Shown here: positions 31,919-40,700 of the stretch, piece by piece
How the letters are laid out: every line of letters starts with the position of its first letter
Numbering within the stretch: position 1 is the stretch's first letter
From: Agarophyton chilense
Lineage: Eukaryota; Rhodophyta; Florideophyceae; Gracilariales; Gracilariaceae
Reading direction: 5' to 3'
NCBI GenBank assembly: GCA_030374765.1
Contig: JARGXX010000068.1
Span: 3,224,001 to 3,288,000 of the forward strand
DNA length: 64,000 bases
Notes under the pieces: generated by a model
What the model was told of the DNA's origin: nothing
The model's database searches: none
Seen by the model: the letters and a program-made list of their open reading frames with translations, nothing else
Made by a program: the position numbers and the translations under genes

Positions 31919-32200
31919 AGTGTCTATACGACCACTTGCCTCATTTGAGGCCAAAATTCGAACATCGATGATTGTTGTATGCTTTGTCAATTTCCTTAAA
32001 GTTTTGTGCCTAGACGTTTTCACCACTCTCCTTTTCACTTTAGTCAACCTCAAAGATCACAAAACATCTTCCGCAGCCTGTAAACAACATCACCTTCACT
32101 AAAGTTTTTCATAATTTATCAAATATGTCTCCATCTATTTATTTCCAATGTTTAGTGGAAAATAGAGTAAAAATAGGCGCACGTCTTGTTAGATCCAATT
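31919..32200 (+). repeat. MITE-like unit 3, decayed or truncated
   Basis: Starts with the same AGTGTCTATACGACC end and GCCTCATTTGAGGCC, but no right-end inverted repeat is visible and the body diverges. Its distal part (about 32040-32160) resembles 43210-43330 on the other side of element A. The end coordinate is approximate. AT-rich sequence without a gene continues to 32682. Confidence 0.5.
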
Positions 32201-32682
32201 GCGACTATCTACTCTTCTTCGACACAAAAAATTCAAACAAAAGATGAAATAGAAAACAAATATATTGTTGGTACCGGCTTTCATTTAATAGAAACCAATC
32301 ATAAAAGAAGAACATTAGATGGTTTGTTAACGTCTCAAACATATCAAGGAAGATAAAGAGTCTGCAAAACAACTTACAAGTCTGAATTTGTTGGTTAAAA
32401 ATGCAAGAATTACGATGATATGGATGTTTATATATGTCACATTTGAACCAGTCGTGAGTTTTTATGATACCATCTGCGTAAAATTCATCACATTAAGAAC
32501 ATTAATGTTCATGTGTCGAGATGCATTTTAAACTTTTGTATAGATACATTTTAAAAGGGTAAAACAAAATTTCAAATTGCAAGAAGCCTCCTTTTACTTT
32601 ACTCAGCGTCATCAAATTTGCTAGAGGTATTATGGTCTCTGACGAAAATACCTCTTGAGCAGATGTCACTTTATTCTGTGTG

Positions 32683-32687
32683 CTGTT
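32683..32687. repeat. Target site duplication of element A, left copy
   Basis: CTGTT, identical to 42798-42802 at the other end. Confidence 0.9.
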
Positions 32688-33550
32688 TGTAGGACAATGC
32701 CCCCAAGGGGGAAAACCTACGAAGACGTCCAGATCTTCCTCTCTCGAGGTAACCGGCGCGGTAGAGCCCTCCCAGGGATCGGCGCGCAATGCCGGGTGTA
32801 AGCCGGAGCCGAACCGTCGCGACGGCGCAGGGAGGCTGAAAGAAGCCGAGAATATCCGCAGAGGCGGTGCTTGCGTATCCTCTGAGGAGGCAAAACCCAC
32901 GAGAGTGGCGAGCACGACAGGTGTCAGTGCGAGCCGCAAGAGCGGGAATTGCCCAATGAAGGGGAGGAAAAGGGAAGGAAAATGGGAACGGAGGCAAGAG
33001 GGCGAGGTTGACCACGAGTCGCAAGAGGGGACTCGGGAATAGCCGGCACTGCCGGGTGTAGCAAACCGTATACACGGGCGGAACCACGAAGTGGGAATAG
33101 ATACCCAACGCGCGAAGGCTGTTTGAACGTCCAAGGGGGTTGGGAAGCCGTGCACCACGGGAAATCCCTCCGTAAGGAGTTGTATATCCGCGCAGGCGGA
33201 TCGACCCAGAGCCAAGATCTGGAAGACCAAGATCACCCTTGTTGGGGAGACTTTACTGGACCGGCGGCCGCGAGGCCGGCGGCCTAAGTACTGTAGTCAC
33301 CGTAGAATACAATAAATAAAGTCTATCCTAAATAGCTAAATGCCGGTCTAACAAAAGGGGCCAATCTGGCGGCCACGTGTTGCGCGGGCGCTGCGGCCAC
33401 GTGTATGGCACCCGGTCCCGCCGGTGCATCATCGGCGTTCCGGGTGTCGCCGTGAAAGCGGATTACTCCTACTCATAACGAGGTTGCACGCCGGAGGCTC
33501 CGGAAAAAACTTAAGTCCCCAAAAACCTCCCTGGAGGACGTTGCTCTTCA
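32688..33550 (-). repeat. 3' LTR of element A (863 bp)
   Basis: In sense orientation it starts TGAAGAGCAACG and ends ATTGTCCTACA. It pairs with 41935-42797. A GC-rich hairpin (33261-33282) lies within it. ORFs inside it are LTR sequence read through and are not annotated as genes. Confidence 0.93.
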
Positions 33551-33563
33551 TATCCCCCCTCTT
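33551..33563 (-). promoter_or_regulatory. Polypurine tract of element A
   Basis: The sense strand reads AAGAGGGGGGATA immediately before the 3' LTR, the expected plus-strand primer for reverse transcription. Element B has AGGAGGGGGATA at the same place. Confidence 0.85.
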
Positions 33564-33597
33564 AAGACAGGGCGAACACCTCGAAGAGGAAGTCGGC

Positions 33598-35373
33598 ATG
33601 GCAGCTCGTCATGATAAGAGCGCGTCCGACACCGGGTCTCCGGAAACCAACACACCTTCACCAAGGATCCCACGCACGCTCTCCGCATCCGATTCCAACA
33701 ACAGCACACCAACACGCACCATGTCCAACCCCGACCGTCATAACACATCCGCGACTCCCGCCCTTGGCGGTTCCACCGGCTTCCGGTCCGCGCCCCACCC
33801 TGGGGATATTACCAACCTCGCGTACGAAGACCGCCGTATTGGCGCCCGCTTTCGCGGACAGGCGGACCCACCGCAGTTGTCGACCTACGACGCCCTTGTG
33901 GGTGCGAATCCGAGAACTCGGCATGGCTCCGCGAGGTTGCGGTATGCGCCTTGGTTTCACCCATTGGCTGTCCGCGACGAGGATTTGATTCAATCCTACA
34001 CCGATAACTCGGAGATGCTCCCGGGCGACCTGCCCGGCGTGGTGACCCTGTCCTGGGATTGGAGTAATCGTATCGCCATCCTGGTACACCACATACTCCG
34101 CCGACGCGGTGAATCCTCTGCGGAGGCTCAAGCCGCGCTTGTGCGGATCGCTTATCTCAGGCACCATCGGGCGCCTTTCGAGTTCCCGATACCGCCAGAG
34201 GTCGAATTCGACGTCCACCTTTACCGCACTCGCGGGGAAATGTCGTACTGTGACCGTCTTAACGGATTGGAAACCCTCGCTTGGAGGGGCACACCGATCG
34301 CTCGGCAAGATGCCCTTTGCTGGGTACGACCGATTCTTCGGGCAGAGTTCCGCTATCAACCGCGGCAGTCGCGCTCGAACTTCCTTCAGAACTTCATCCG
34401 CGATGAGCGGCGTTGGCGGGCCCGGACCGGGTATTTCGTACCGTACCAGAACACGGAGATTGAGCGCATCGCGCCTGCTCACCGACGTGGTCGGTACGTC
34501 AGTCTCCCAGACTGGTGGTCCTCCTTGGAGGCGTGCCGGGGTTGCTTCGTTGAGCTGCCCCCAGTATTCACCTATGTAGGGTCGTCGTTCTTGAACGATC
34601 CCCAGTCGGGGTGGTGGTCCGTCGTGGTAAGCGAATGGGCCGTCCGCACTGCGGCTTTTATCCTCGCTGAGGCGTACGACCAATACCGATTGTGGTACGT
34701 GCCACCGCGTGTGCGGGCTGCGATCCGTCGTTTGGACATGCGCATCCCCCTCGGGGGCGAGGCGAACGAAGAAGAGATGCTGGGCCTCCTCGACTTTGTG
34801 GAGGGGGTCCAGTGGGATGAGGTCCCGCTGGAGAACTCCCAACGCATTCAACCGCGTCGCGGGTCTGGCCCCGGACTCGGGAGGAATACCGCGCTAGCGG
34901 GGGATTTCGTCTACTTCGACCCCTGGGAGTACCACGAGATCAGCCGCGAGGAAGCGGAAGCCAACCGGCATGCGCCGCGTGAAGTCCCGGCCGACCACCC
35001 GCGAGGGTATGTCGACTCGAGCGACTATTACCGCGACTATGCGGATGGTGACCCGATGGTCGACAACGAACCGGAGGATCCGGGTTACGCTCCGATGGAG
35101 GATGACGGGTCCGGCGAGGCCGGTGAGGAGTCCGTTGAATACGGTGGTGCGGCTCCATCCGGGGCTGCTGATGCCGTGCGAACGGATTCCTATCCGACTC
35201 CATCGGTGGCGGGCCCGCCCGCAACCGTCGCTGGCGCGGAGTGGGGCGAGGTCATCGCGCGCTTCCTTCGGGAGGTGGGGCTTCGCCCTTCCGAGATCTC
35301 GGGTGATGAGGCCGCCATGCGGGATGCCTTAGCCAACCGCCTGGGCGGGGGTCCACCTCGTGCGGAGGAATGA
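33598..35373 (+). CDS. Antisense ORF of element A, conserved unknown protein
   Basis: An intact ORF opposite in strand to gag-pol, between the pol stop and the 3' LTR. From the Met at 33598 (MAARHDKSAS) it encodes 591 residues; the frame stays open from 33424 inside the LTR, giving 649. The internal Met is preferred because the homologue in element B also begins at about this point (MNKSATSS). Residues 1-80 are Ser/Thr/Pro-rich. A folded-looking core follows (about 90-390), rich in aromatic and charged residues: RYAPWFHPLAV, MLPGDLPGV, PFEFPIP, GLETLAWRGTPIARQ, LEACRGC, AYDQYRLWYVP and IPLGGE. A D/E-rich segment (about 450-515) and a C-terminal helix (VIARFLREVGL) complete it. No membrane helix or catalytic motif is seen. 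I recognise no family. Transcription would have to start in or near the 3' LTR on the opposite strand. Confidence 0.75.
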   Translation: MAARHDKSASDTGSPETNTPSPRIPRTLSASDSNNSTPTRTMSNPDRHNTSATPALGGSTGFRSAPHPGDITNLAYEDRRIGARFRGQADPPQLSTYDALVGANPRTRHGSARLRYAPWFHPLAVRDEDLIQSYTDNSEMLPGDLPGVVTLSWDWSNRIAILVHHILRRRGESSAEAQAALVRIAYLRHHRAPFEFPIPPEVEFDVHLYRTRGEMSYCDRLNGLETLAWRGTPIARQDALCWVRPILRAEFRYQPRQSRSNFLQNFIRDERRWRARTGYFVPYQNTEIERIAPAHRRGRYVSLPDWWSSLEACRGCFVELPPVFTYVGSSFLNDPQSGWWSVVVSEWAVRTAAFILAEAYDQYRLWYVPPRVRAAIRRLDMRIPLGGEANEEEMLGLLDFVEGVQWDEVPLENSQRIQPRRGSGPGLGRNTALAGDFVYFDPWEYHEISREEAEANRHAPREVPADHPRGYVDSSDYYRDYADGDPMVDNEPEDPGYAPMEDDGSGEAGEESVEYGGAAPSGAADAVRTDSYPTPSVAGPPATVAGAEWGEVIARFLREVGLRPSEISGDEAAMRDALANRLGGGPPRAEE

Positions 35374-35705
35374 CCGGAGCTTCCGGTAGAATGTAGGGCG
35401 GCGCCACTAGGGTGCCCTTGCCAGTAGTGAGAATTAAAAGAAGAGGGTCGCCTTTCCGACGCCCTTTCCCAAGTCCACTTCTTTCTTTCCGGGGTACCGG
35501 CCTTCAACCGGGGTTCCAGCGTTGCAGGGAACCAGCCTAGCTGGGAGTTCCGTGTTTAACGGTGGGCGCTTCGCGCGCGGACCAGGTAACTGGCACGACC
35601 ACCAACGACGTTGGGATAGCGTGAGCGGTTGCTTCCTTCCCCGCGTTGGGGCATGGACGGAGATGGCGCGTTGCGCCATCAGCCATTCCATTCCGTGTTC
35701 ACGGT
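35374..35705. other. Convergent junction between antisense ORF and pol in element A
   Basis: 333 bp between the antisense ORF stop and the pol stop. No ORF of interest. It would hold the 3' end of the antisense transcript. Confidence 0.5.
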
Positions 35706-38700
35706 TTATCTCTCTTGGGCGTTTACCAGCGTGGCTGGGAGTGCGGTCCCCGCAAGGCGGTGGTATCGCACTACCGCAGAGCGCGGGAGGTGCTCGATGG
35801 GCTCCGGAGTGTCCCACTCCGGCCCGTATCCGTACCAGCGGGTCCGGTACTGGAGCACCCCGTGCTCATCGTAGCTATGTCCGACGATTCGGTCGAGGAC
35901 GTACTCCTGCACGTAAACTTGCCGGCCTTGCCGGGTGGTGGTGGCCCGAGCCTCAGCGCCGCGCGGTGCTGGGCTCGTCGTCGCCTGTTCCGGGTCACCC
36001 GGTTTGTCATTCCGCTCTGCGGTTGTTGCCGGGTTGCCGGGGCTGCCGTACCGCTTCGCGGAAGTTCCCGGCGCGGCCGGGTTGTGTTTCCGCTGGGCGG
36101 TAGGGGCTTCCCTGAAGTCCGCCCTTACCGCGAGTTTGCGGGGGTCCTTCCGTCTTGGTGACGGTTCGCCGGAGGCCTCCGCTTGATTTGCGGCATGCGG
36201 CGTTCCCATTGGTGGGCAGTTTCCGCTGTGCGGTGCGCCGTGGGCGGTGAGTGGTTCACCGTCCCGGCGATCCGCCTCCGCGGGGTGGCTGTCAGCCAAT
36301 GACCGGGATGCCGGGTGCCCATTGGTCCGGTCTCCCGCCCGGGTCACGTGACCTTGACGACGGGTGTTCGGGCCGTCGCGGACGGTTGGCTCCGATTGTT
36401 CGGCAAGGGAGGCGGTTTTCGACTTGTCGTCGCGCCCCTTTTCCCCCATGGGGTTCGTACCGGTCTCAACGGAGTGGCTCGCTAGACCTGCTTGCGCAGC
36501 GCCCGCCGGAGTACCGGTATCGACCGAAACGCTCGGTGTGCGACCGCGAATGTGCAGGGAGCCCTTAGTTGCTTCCACGCGATGCGGGGCGTCCGTAGGG
36601 TCTCGCTTCCCGGCTTCGGGTCTTCGAGCGCCTCGGTTCCCCTTGCGGGCTTGCGTGGCGGTCGGATTGACCGCCGCGTCCCGCGGGAGCGGAGTAACGT
36701 CCGGCGACGATGCCGGTTGCCCGCTCGGCGGCCTTGCCCGGGGTGTCCGGTTAAACTTCCGTTGCGACGGCGATGCTTCCGCGATTGAGCGGGTCCCCTC
36801 CCCCTCCTTAGACGGAGCGACGGGTGATGATGGGCTAACCGCATGGCGGGTATAAATACCGCTGCACGGCGCCCGTAAAGGTAGCTGGCCGCGAGGGCCA
36901 GGTGTTTCCGGCATTGCCGGTGGTTCCGATAAAGTCGGTATATCGGAGAGACCCCGTGAGGGGTGCGGTACCACGGCGGGGCTTCTAAGCCATGGTGCCA
37001 CGGGTACGGGTGTTTCATTCTCGCGCGCTGCGAGTAGCTCATCCATTTCCATGGTGTCTTTCCCGGTTTCGGGCCAATCGGACTCCGTCGGTGTTTCCCC
37101 TTCCAAGGTAAAGCACGGGATCTCGTCGACCTCCGGCTCGGCAAGTGCTTCACCTGTCGTAGGTAACCGAGAGAGGGCGTCTGCTTCGGTGTTCTGGACA
37201 CCCTTTTTGTAGATGACCTCGAAGTCGAATTCCGCTATGCGGAGGCGCCACCGCATTAAGCGGCCAGAAGGATCTGCGATGTTCAGCAGCCACCTCAACG
37301 AGGCATGGTCCGTGTATACGGTGAAATGAATGCCCATGAGGTATGGGCGCAGACTGGATAGCGCCCAGACCACTGCGAGGCACTCCTTCTCGGAGACCGA
37401 GTAGTTGCGCTCGTGGACGTTCAGCGTGCGGGACCAATAGCCAATTGGTTTGCGTTCCCCCTCGGGGGTGGTTTGGAACAGTGCGCAGCCCACCTGGTGG
37501 TCGCTGGCGTCGGTGTCGATGGAGTAGGGAAGCCCAGCTTTGGGCAAGGATAGGATGGGAGCTGTCGTAACTGCCTTAATAAAGGAGCGAAAAGATTCCG
37601 ACTGATCGGTGGTAAATGGCGCAAGCTTTGGTGGCTGGCCCTTCCGCAGTAGCGCGTTTAGCGGAGCGGCGATATCCGAGAAACTCGGTATAAACCGTCG
37701 ATAGACGTTGACCAGACCTAAAAAGGATCGGAGCTCCGTTTGAGTACGGGGCTCCTTCGCCTCGCAGAGGGACTTGATACGAACTTGTTCGATCATTAAC
37801 CGTCCTGGACGGATGACGTGCCCGAGATACTTCACCGTGTCGGTGAAGAACTCGCACTTCCTCAACTTGAGGGTTATTCCTGCGTCTCGCAGTACGGTCA
37901 TCACGTCCCGCACGTGGGTCAGGTGATCGTCCAGGTTTCTGGAAAAGACAATGATGTCGTCCAAGTAGACAAGGCACGTGCGCCACTTGAAACGCGACAC
38001 CAGTATGTCTATTGCCCTTTGAAAGGTGGCCGGTGCATTGGTTAAACCAAACGGCATCCGCTTGAAGCGGTAGGAACCCGAGTGGCAAACAAACGCGGTT
38101 TTGTCTCGGTCCTCTTCCCGGACTGGGACTTGCCAGTAGCCCCAGTTAGCATCCAGAGCCGTAAACACGGTAGCGTCCCCGAGCGAGTCTATACACTCGT
38201 CGATGCGCGGAATCGGGTAGGTGTCCCTCACGGTGACGGCATTGAGGCGGCGGTAGTCAACGCAAAACCGCCACGTGCCGTCAGCCTTGAGGGCCAGCAC
38301 CACCGGTGAAGCCCAAGGAGATTGGGCGGGCTCGATGACTCCAGCACGGAGCATCTTGTCCACCTGAAATTCTTCCTCCTCCCGAGCTTTCGGTCCCGCC
38401 CTGTAAGGGGGTTGTGCAACCGGACGTGCGTCCGGTAGCAAGTCTATCCGATGTTCGGTTGTATTGATCTCACCCAGTGAGCCGTCCCACATTGTGGTAA
38501 ACTCGCGTAGCATTCCGCGTAAGCGGCCCCGGTGTGAGACCGGTACATGACTCAGGTCCAGGTCCTCGAGGGCCTTGATCGGGTCTATCTTATCGTAGCT
38601 CGTAGGCTGTGCCCTGGTGTCAGGTGTGGGAACCGACGAGGTCGGAAATGCATCCGTCTTGACTGTTTTATCGAGCGCCAACTGCTGTGCCTCCCCGGAG

Positions 38701-39665
38701 GTTTCTGCACCGGATACCGGGAGACCATCCTCAGTAGAGGGAGTTATCCCGAGAACTTCGGCAGCCGTCACCTTTGTAGGGAGCATCGCGAGCGGGTGCG
38801 GCGTCACAGACCCAATGACTTGGTTCTTTGCCAGCGTCTGGGGAGCCTTTCCCAGATTGGCAACCAACACCCGGAAAGGGGAATTCGGCGTGACTTGCAC
38901 GATTCCGTTCGCAACGGTTAACTGAAATTTCCCGTACAGCGAGGGCAAGGTCTGAACAACCCGAAGACCGTGTTGACGGGAAATGACTGAAACCATAACC
39001 TGGCTCTCCGGGGGTATGGTTACTGACGAGGCAACGCGTAGCTTCGTAGAATCCCGGTTCGCTGGTGTGGGTTCCTGCGCAGCAGGTAGAGGAACGTGTT
39101 TCCTGGATGCCCGCTTCAGCGGTTGACGAACAATGGGGACGGTCGATCCGTCCTCAAGTTCCACCTGCTTAAGGCGTGGGCGGATGGCGTCGACAAACCT
39201 GTTGCAGTAGTCACATCCCAGTATAACTGGCGCGGCCAGCGAGCGGCACACAATAAAAGTTAGTTTAACCACCATCTGCCCTAGCCTGACGACCAGGTCG
39301 ATCACACCAACCGTTTTCAACGGGTTGTTATTGGCGTCTGAGACGTCGGGTACCGTTTCAGAACGGATGAGTGACCGCAATGGCGGGGGTAAAACCGATT
39401 CCACAATAAAGTTCGGCCCAGCACCTGTATCCAGGACAGTGAGATGTCTCACCATAAACTGCGTGTGCAGACCAAGGTCAGCGTAAACCTTGTAGTTACG
39501 CTTGGCCATTACCAAGACTCTATCAGGGATCCGGTTATTTCTAATCCGTATCCACGGTCGACGCAACACACCGAGGTGTTTAGAGTCCGCGTCTGCGGTG
39601 TCCTTCCTTGTCAGTATTTTCACCGGGGAGCGAGGCATCGGCGCCTCGGGCGTCGTCAGCCTCAA
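35706..39665 (-). CDS. pol: Pol of element A: protease-RT-RNase H-linker-chromodomain, integrase absent
   Basis: A 1319-residue open frame. The aspartic protease motif LDTGAG is at 78-83. RT has YLDD (567-570) with FRFCVDYRRLNAVT-like and MPFGLTNAPATFQ-like motifs. RNase H has DTDASDHQVGCALF and YTDHASLRWLL. After the RNase H end (DALSRLPTTGEAL) the frame passes directly into a low-complexity Pro/Arg/Thr-rich linker of about 400 residues, then a chromodomain (about 1245-1300; YRTRWYGYGPEWDTPEPIEHL). The zinc HHCC, DDE and GPY/F parts of integrase that element B has at this point are missing, yet the frame is kept. Gag and pol are in different frames. RT and RNase H look functional by motif; integration would need help in trans. 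Confidence 0.92.
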   Translation of the reverse strand: MRLTTPEAPMPRSPVKILTRKDTADADSKHLGVLRRPWIRIRNNRIPDRVLVMAKRNYKVYADLGLHTQFMVRHLTVLDTGAGPNFIVESVLPPPLRSLIRSETVPDVSDANNNPLKTVGVIDLVVRLGQMVVKLTFIVCRSLAAPVILGCDYCNRFVDAIRPRLKQVELEDGSTVPIVRQPLKRASRKHVPLPAAQEPTPANRDSTKLRVASSVTIPPESQVMVSVISRQHGLRVVQTLPSLYGKFQLTVANGIVQVTPNSPFRVLVANLGKAPQTLAKNQVIGSVTPHPLAMLPTKVTAAEVLGITPSTEDGLPVSGAETSGEAQQLALDKTVKTDAFPTSSVPTPDTRAQPTSYDKIDPIKALEDLDLSHVPVSHRGRLRGMLREFTTMWDGSLGEINTTEHRIDLLPDARPVAQPPYRAGPKAREEEEFQVDKMLRAGVIEPAQSPWASPVVLALKADGTWRFCVDYRRLNAVTVRDTYPIPRIDECIDSLGDATVFTALDANWGYWQVPVREEDRDKTAFVCHSGSYRFKRMPFGLTNAPATFQRAIDILVSRFKWRTCLVYLDDIIVFSRNLDDHLTHVRDVMTVLRDAGITLKLRKCEFFTDTVKYLGHVIRPGRLMIEQVRIKSLCEAKEPRTQTELRSFLGLVNVYRRFIPSFSDIAAPLNALLRKGQPPKLAPFTTDQSESFRSFIKAVTTAPILSLPKAGLPYSIDTDASDHQVGCALFQTTPEGERKPIGYWSRTLNVHERNYSVSEKECLAVVWALSSLRPYLMGIHFTVYTDHASLRWLLNIADPSGRLMRWRLRIAEFDFEVIYKKGVQNTEADALSRLPTTGEALAEPEVDEIPCFTLEGETPTESDWPETGKDTMEMDELLAARENETPVPVAPWLRSPAVVPHPSRGLSDIPTLSEPPAMPETPGPRGQLPLRAPCSGIYTRHAVSPSSPVAPSKEGEGTRSIAEASPSQRKFNRTPRARPPSGQPASSPDVTPLPRDAAVNPTATQARKGNRGARRPEAGKRDPTDAPHRVEATKGSLHIRGRTPSVSVDTGTPAGAAQAGLASHSVETGTNPMGEKGRDDKSKTASLAEQSEPTVRDGPNTRRQGHVTRAGDRTNGHPASRSLADSHPAEADRRDGEPLTAHGAPHSGNCPPMGTPHAANQAEASGEPSPRRKDPRKLAVRADFREAPTAQRKHNPAAPGTSAKRYGSPGNPATTAERNDKPGDPEQATTSPAPRGAEARATTTRQGRQVYVQEYVLDRIVGHSYDEHGVLQYRTRWYGYGPEWDTPEPIEHLPRSAVVRYHRLAGTALPATLVNAQER

Positions 39666-39700
39666 CTCTGAGGACGCCTCTCCCGAAGGGGAGACTCCCT

Positions 39701-40700
39701 CTATTCTTTTCCCTGTACAGGGTCCTGGTCAGGCGAAGGCCCGACTTCCTCGGCAACGAGTGCATGATTCCGTTGCACGGTAGCTACCGCAGGAGCGGGT
39801 TGAGATCCACCAGCGTGGTTTGGCGCTGGTGCGGCGCGTGCCGGCTGAGCCGGTTTGTACCGAGAATTCGGAGTGTGAGCCAATGCGTTGGGGAAGTCCG
39901 TCTTCGCGCGGAGATATGACGTGAGTGGCACGGAGCCCTTCTCCTGCGGGGAGAGGCCTTCGTAATTATCCACCACTCGCGCCATATCGCGTAGCGATAA
40001 AAGGCATTGCGGGGAGGTGTGCCCGCGCTCGTAGCACAAGTGGCACACCAACGTCACTCCCGCGTTTCGCGGTACGGCATTCCGAGCATCGGTGTATCTT
40101 CCGGGTTCCCGGTTTTCAACCCATCCAGGGCGCTGACTTCGTGTCATTCCGTTCGAGTACGGCATACGGGGGGCCGGAGTGCGGCGGTCATTTAGATAGA
40201 AGACCTGCCCGTTCTCCGTGTCCCTTGCGGTTGAGTCAACCGAGCCATCCGTCGTAGACGGTAATTCCGTTGTCGGAATAGATAAACCATCGTGATGGAT
40301 GACATTCATATTGTCATAACCCTGTTTGGGGATGCCATCCGTCGCAAATGACGGTGGAGAAGAGTCCGACTCAAGCAGAAATGCCTTAGCGGCCTTCGAC
40401 CGGGTTCCCGGATTGCGTGCACGTAGTGCATCTCCCTCTGCGCGGGCAAACTGTACGAGTTCAAGGTAGGTCACCTTCGGTTCTTGTTCCCTGTAACGGG
40501 CGACAAGAGTCTTGATGGCTGGATCCAAGCCATCAATGAACATCATACAGCGTTCCCCAGCGGGGTATACATTACCACAACGGTGGAAAGCCTTATTCAG
40601 GCGTACCGAGTAATCGGTCTCGAGCTCGCCGGAGCGTTGTCGAGTGTCTCGCAAAGCGAGTATCGCCGCTTGTATCGCGGTGTTGGTTGCGTAGGAACGC
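39701..40700 (-). pseudogene. gag: Gag of element A, 3' part (capsid C-terminus, zinc knuckle)
   Basis: Continues gag after a one-base loss at about 40699-40702. It carries the capsid C-terminal region (RDTRQRSGE, FIDGLDPAI, ELVQFARAEGDALRAR) and a zinc knuckle CHLCYERGHTSPQC (C-x2-C-x4-H-x4-C). The open frame with Met begins at 40654. It ends just upstream of pol, which is in another frame. Confidence 0.85.

Noticed and set aside
31181-32200. CRISPR-like array
   Set aside because: Units are ~370 bp with terminal inverted repeats and no short repeat-spacer pattern, and the genome is eukaryotic.
32502-33236. 244-codon ORF across the element A 3' LTR, and its copies at 41989-42483 and 44425-44919
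   Set aside because: They are open stretches of GC-rich LTR repeated in each copy; sequence differs completely from the LTR ORFs of element B, so no conserved protein is supported.
33658-34851. 397-codon minus-strand ORF inside the antisense-ORF region of element A (sense to gag-pol)
   Set aside because: Considered as an env-like third sense gene. It has no signal peptide or membrane helix, and in element B it is the plus-strand frame that matches nothing while the opposite frame is conserved.
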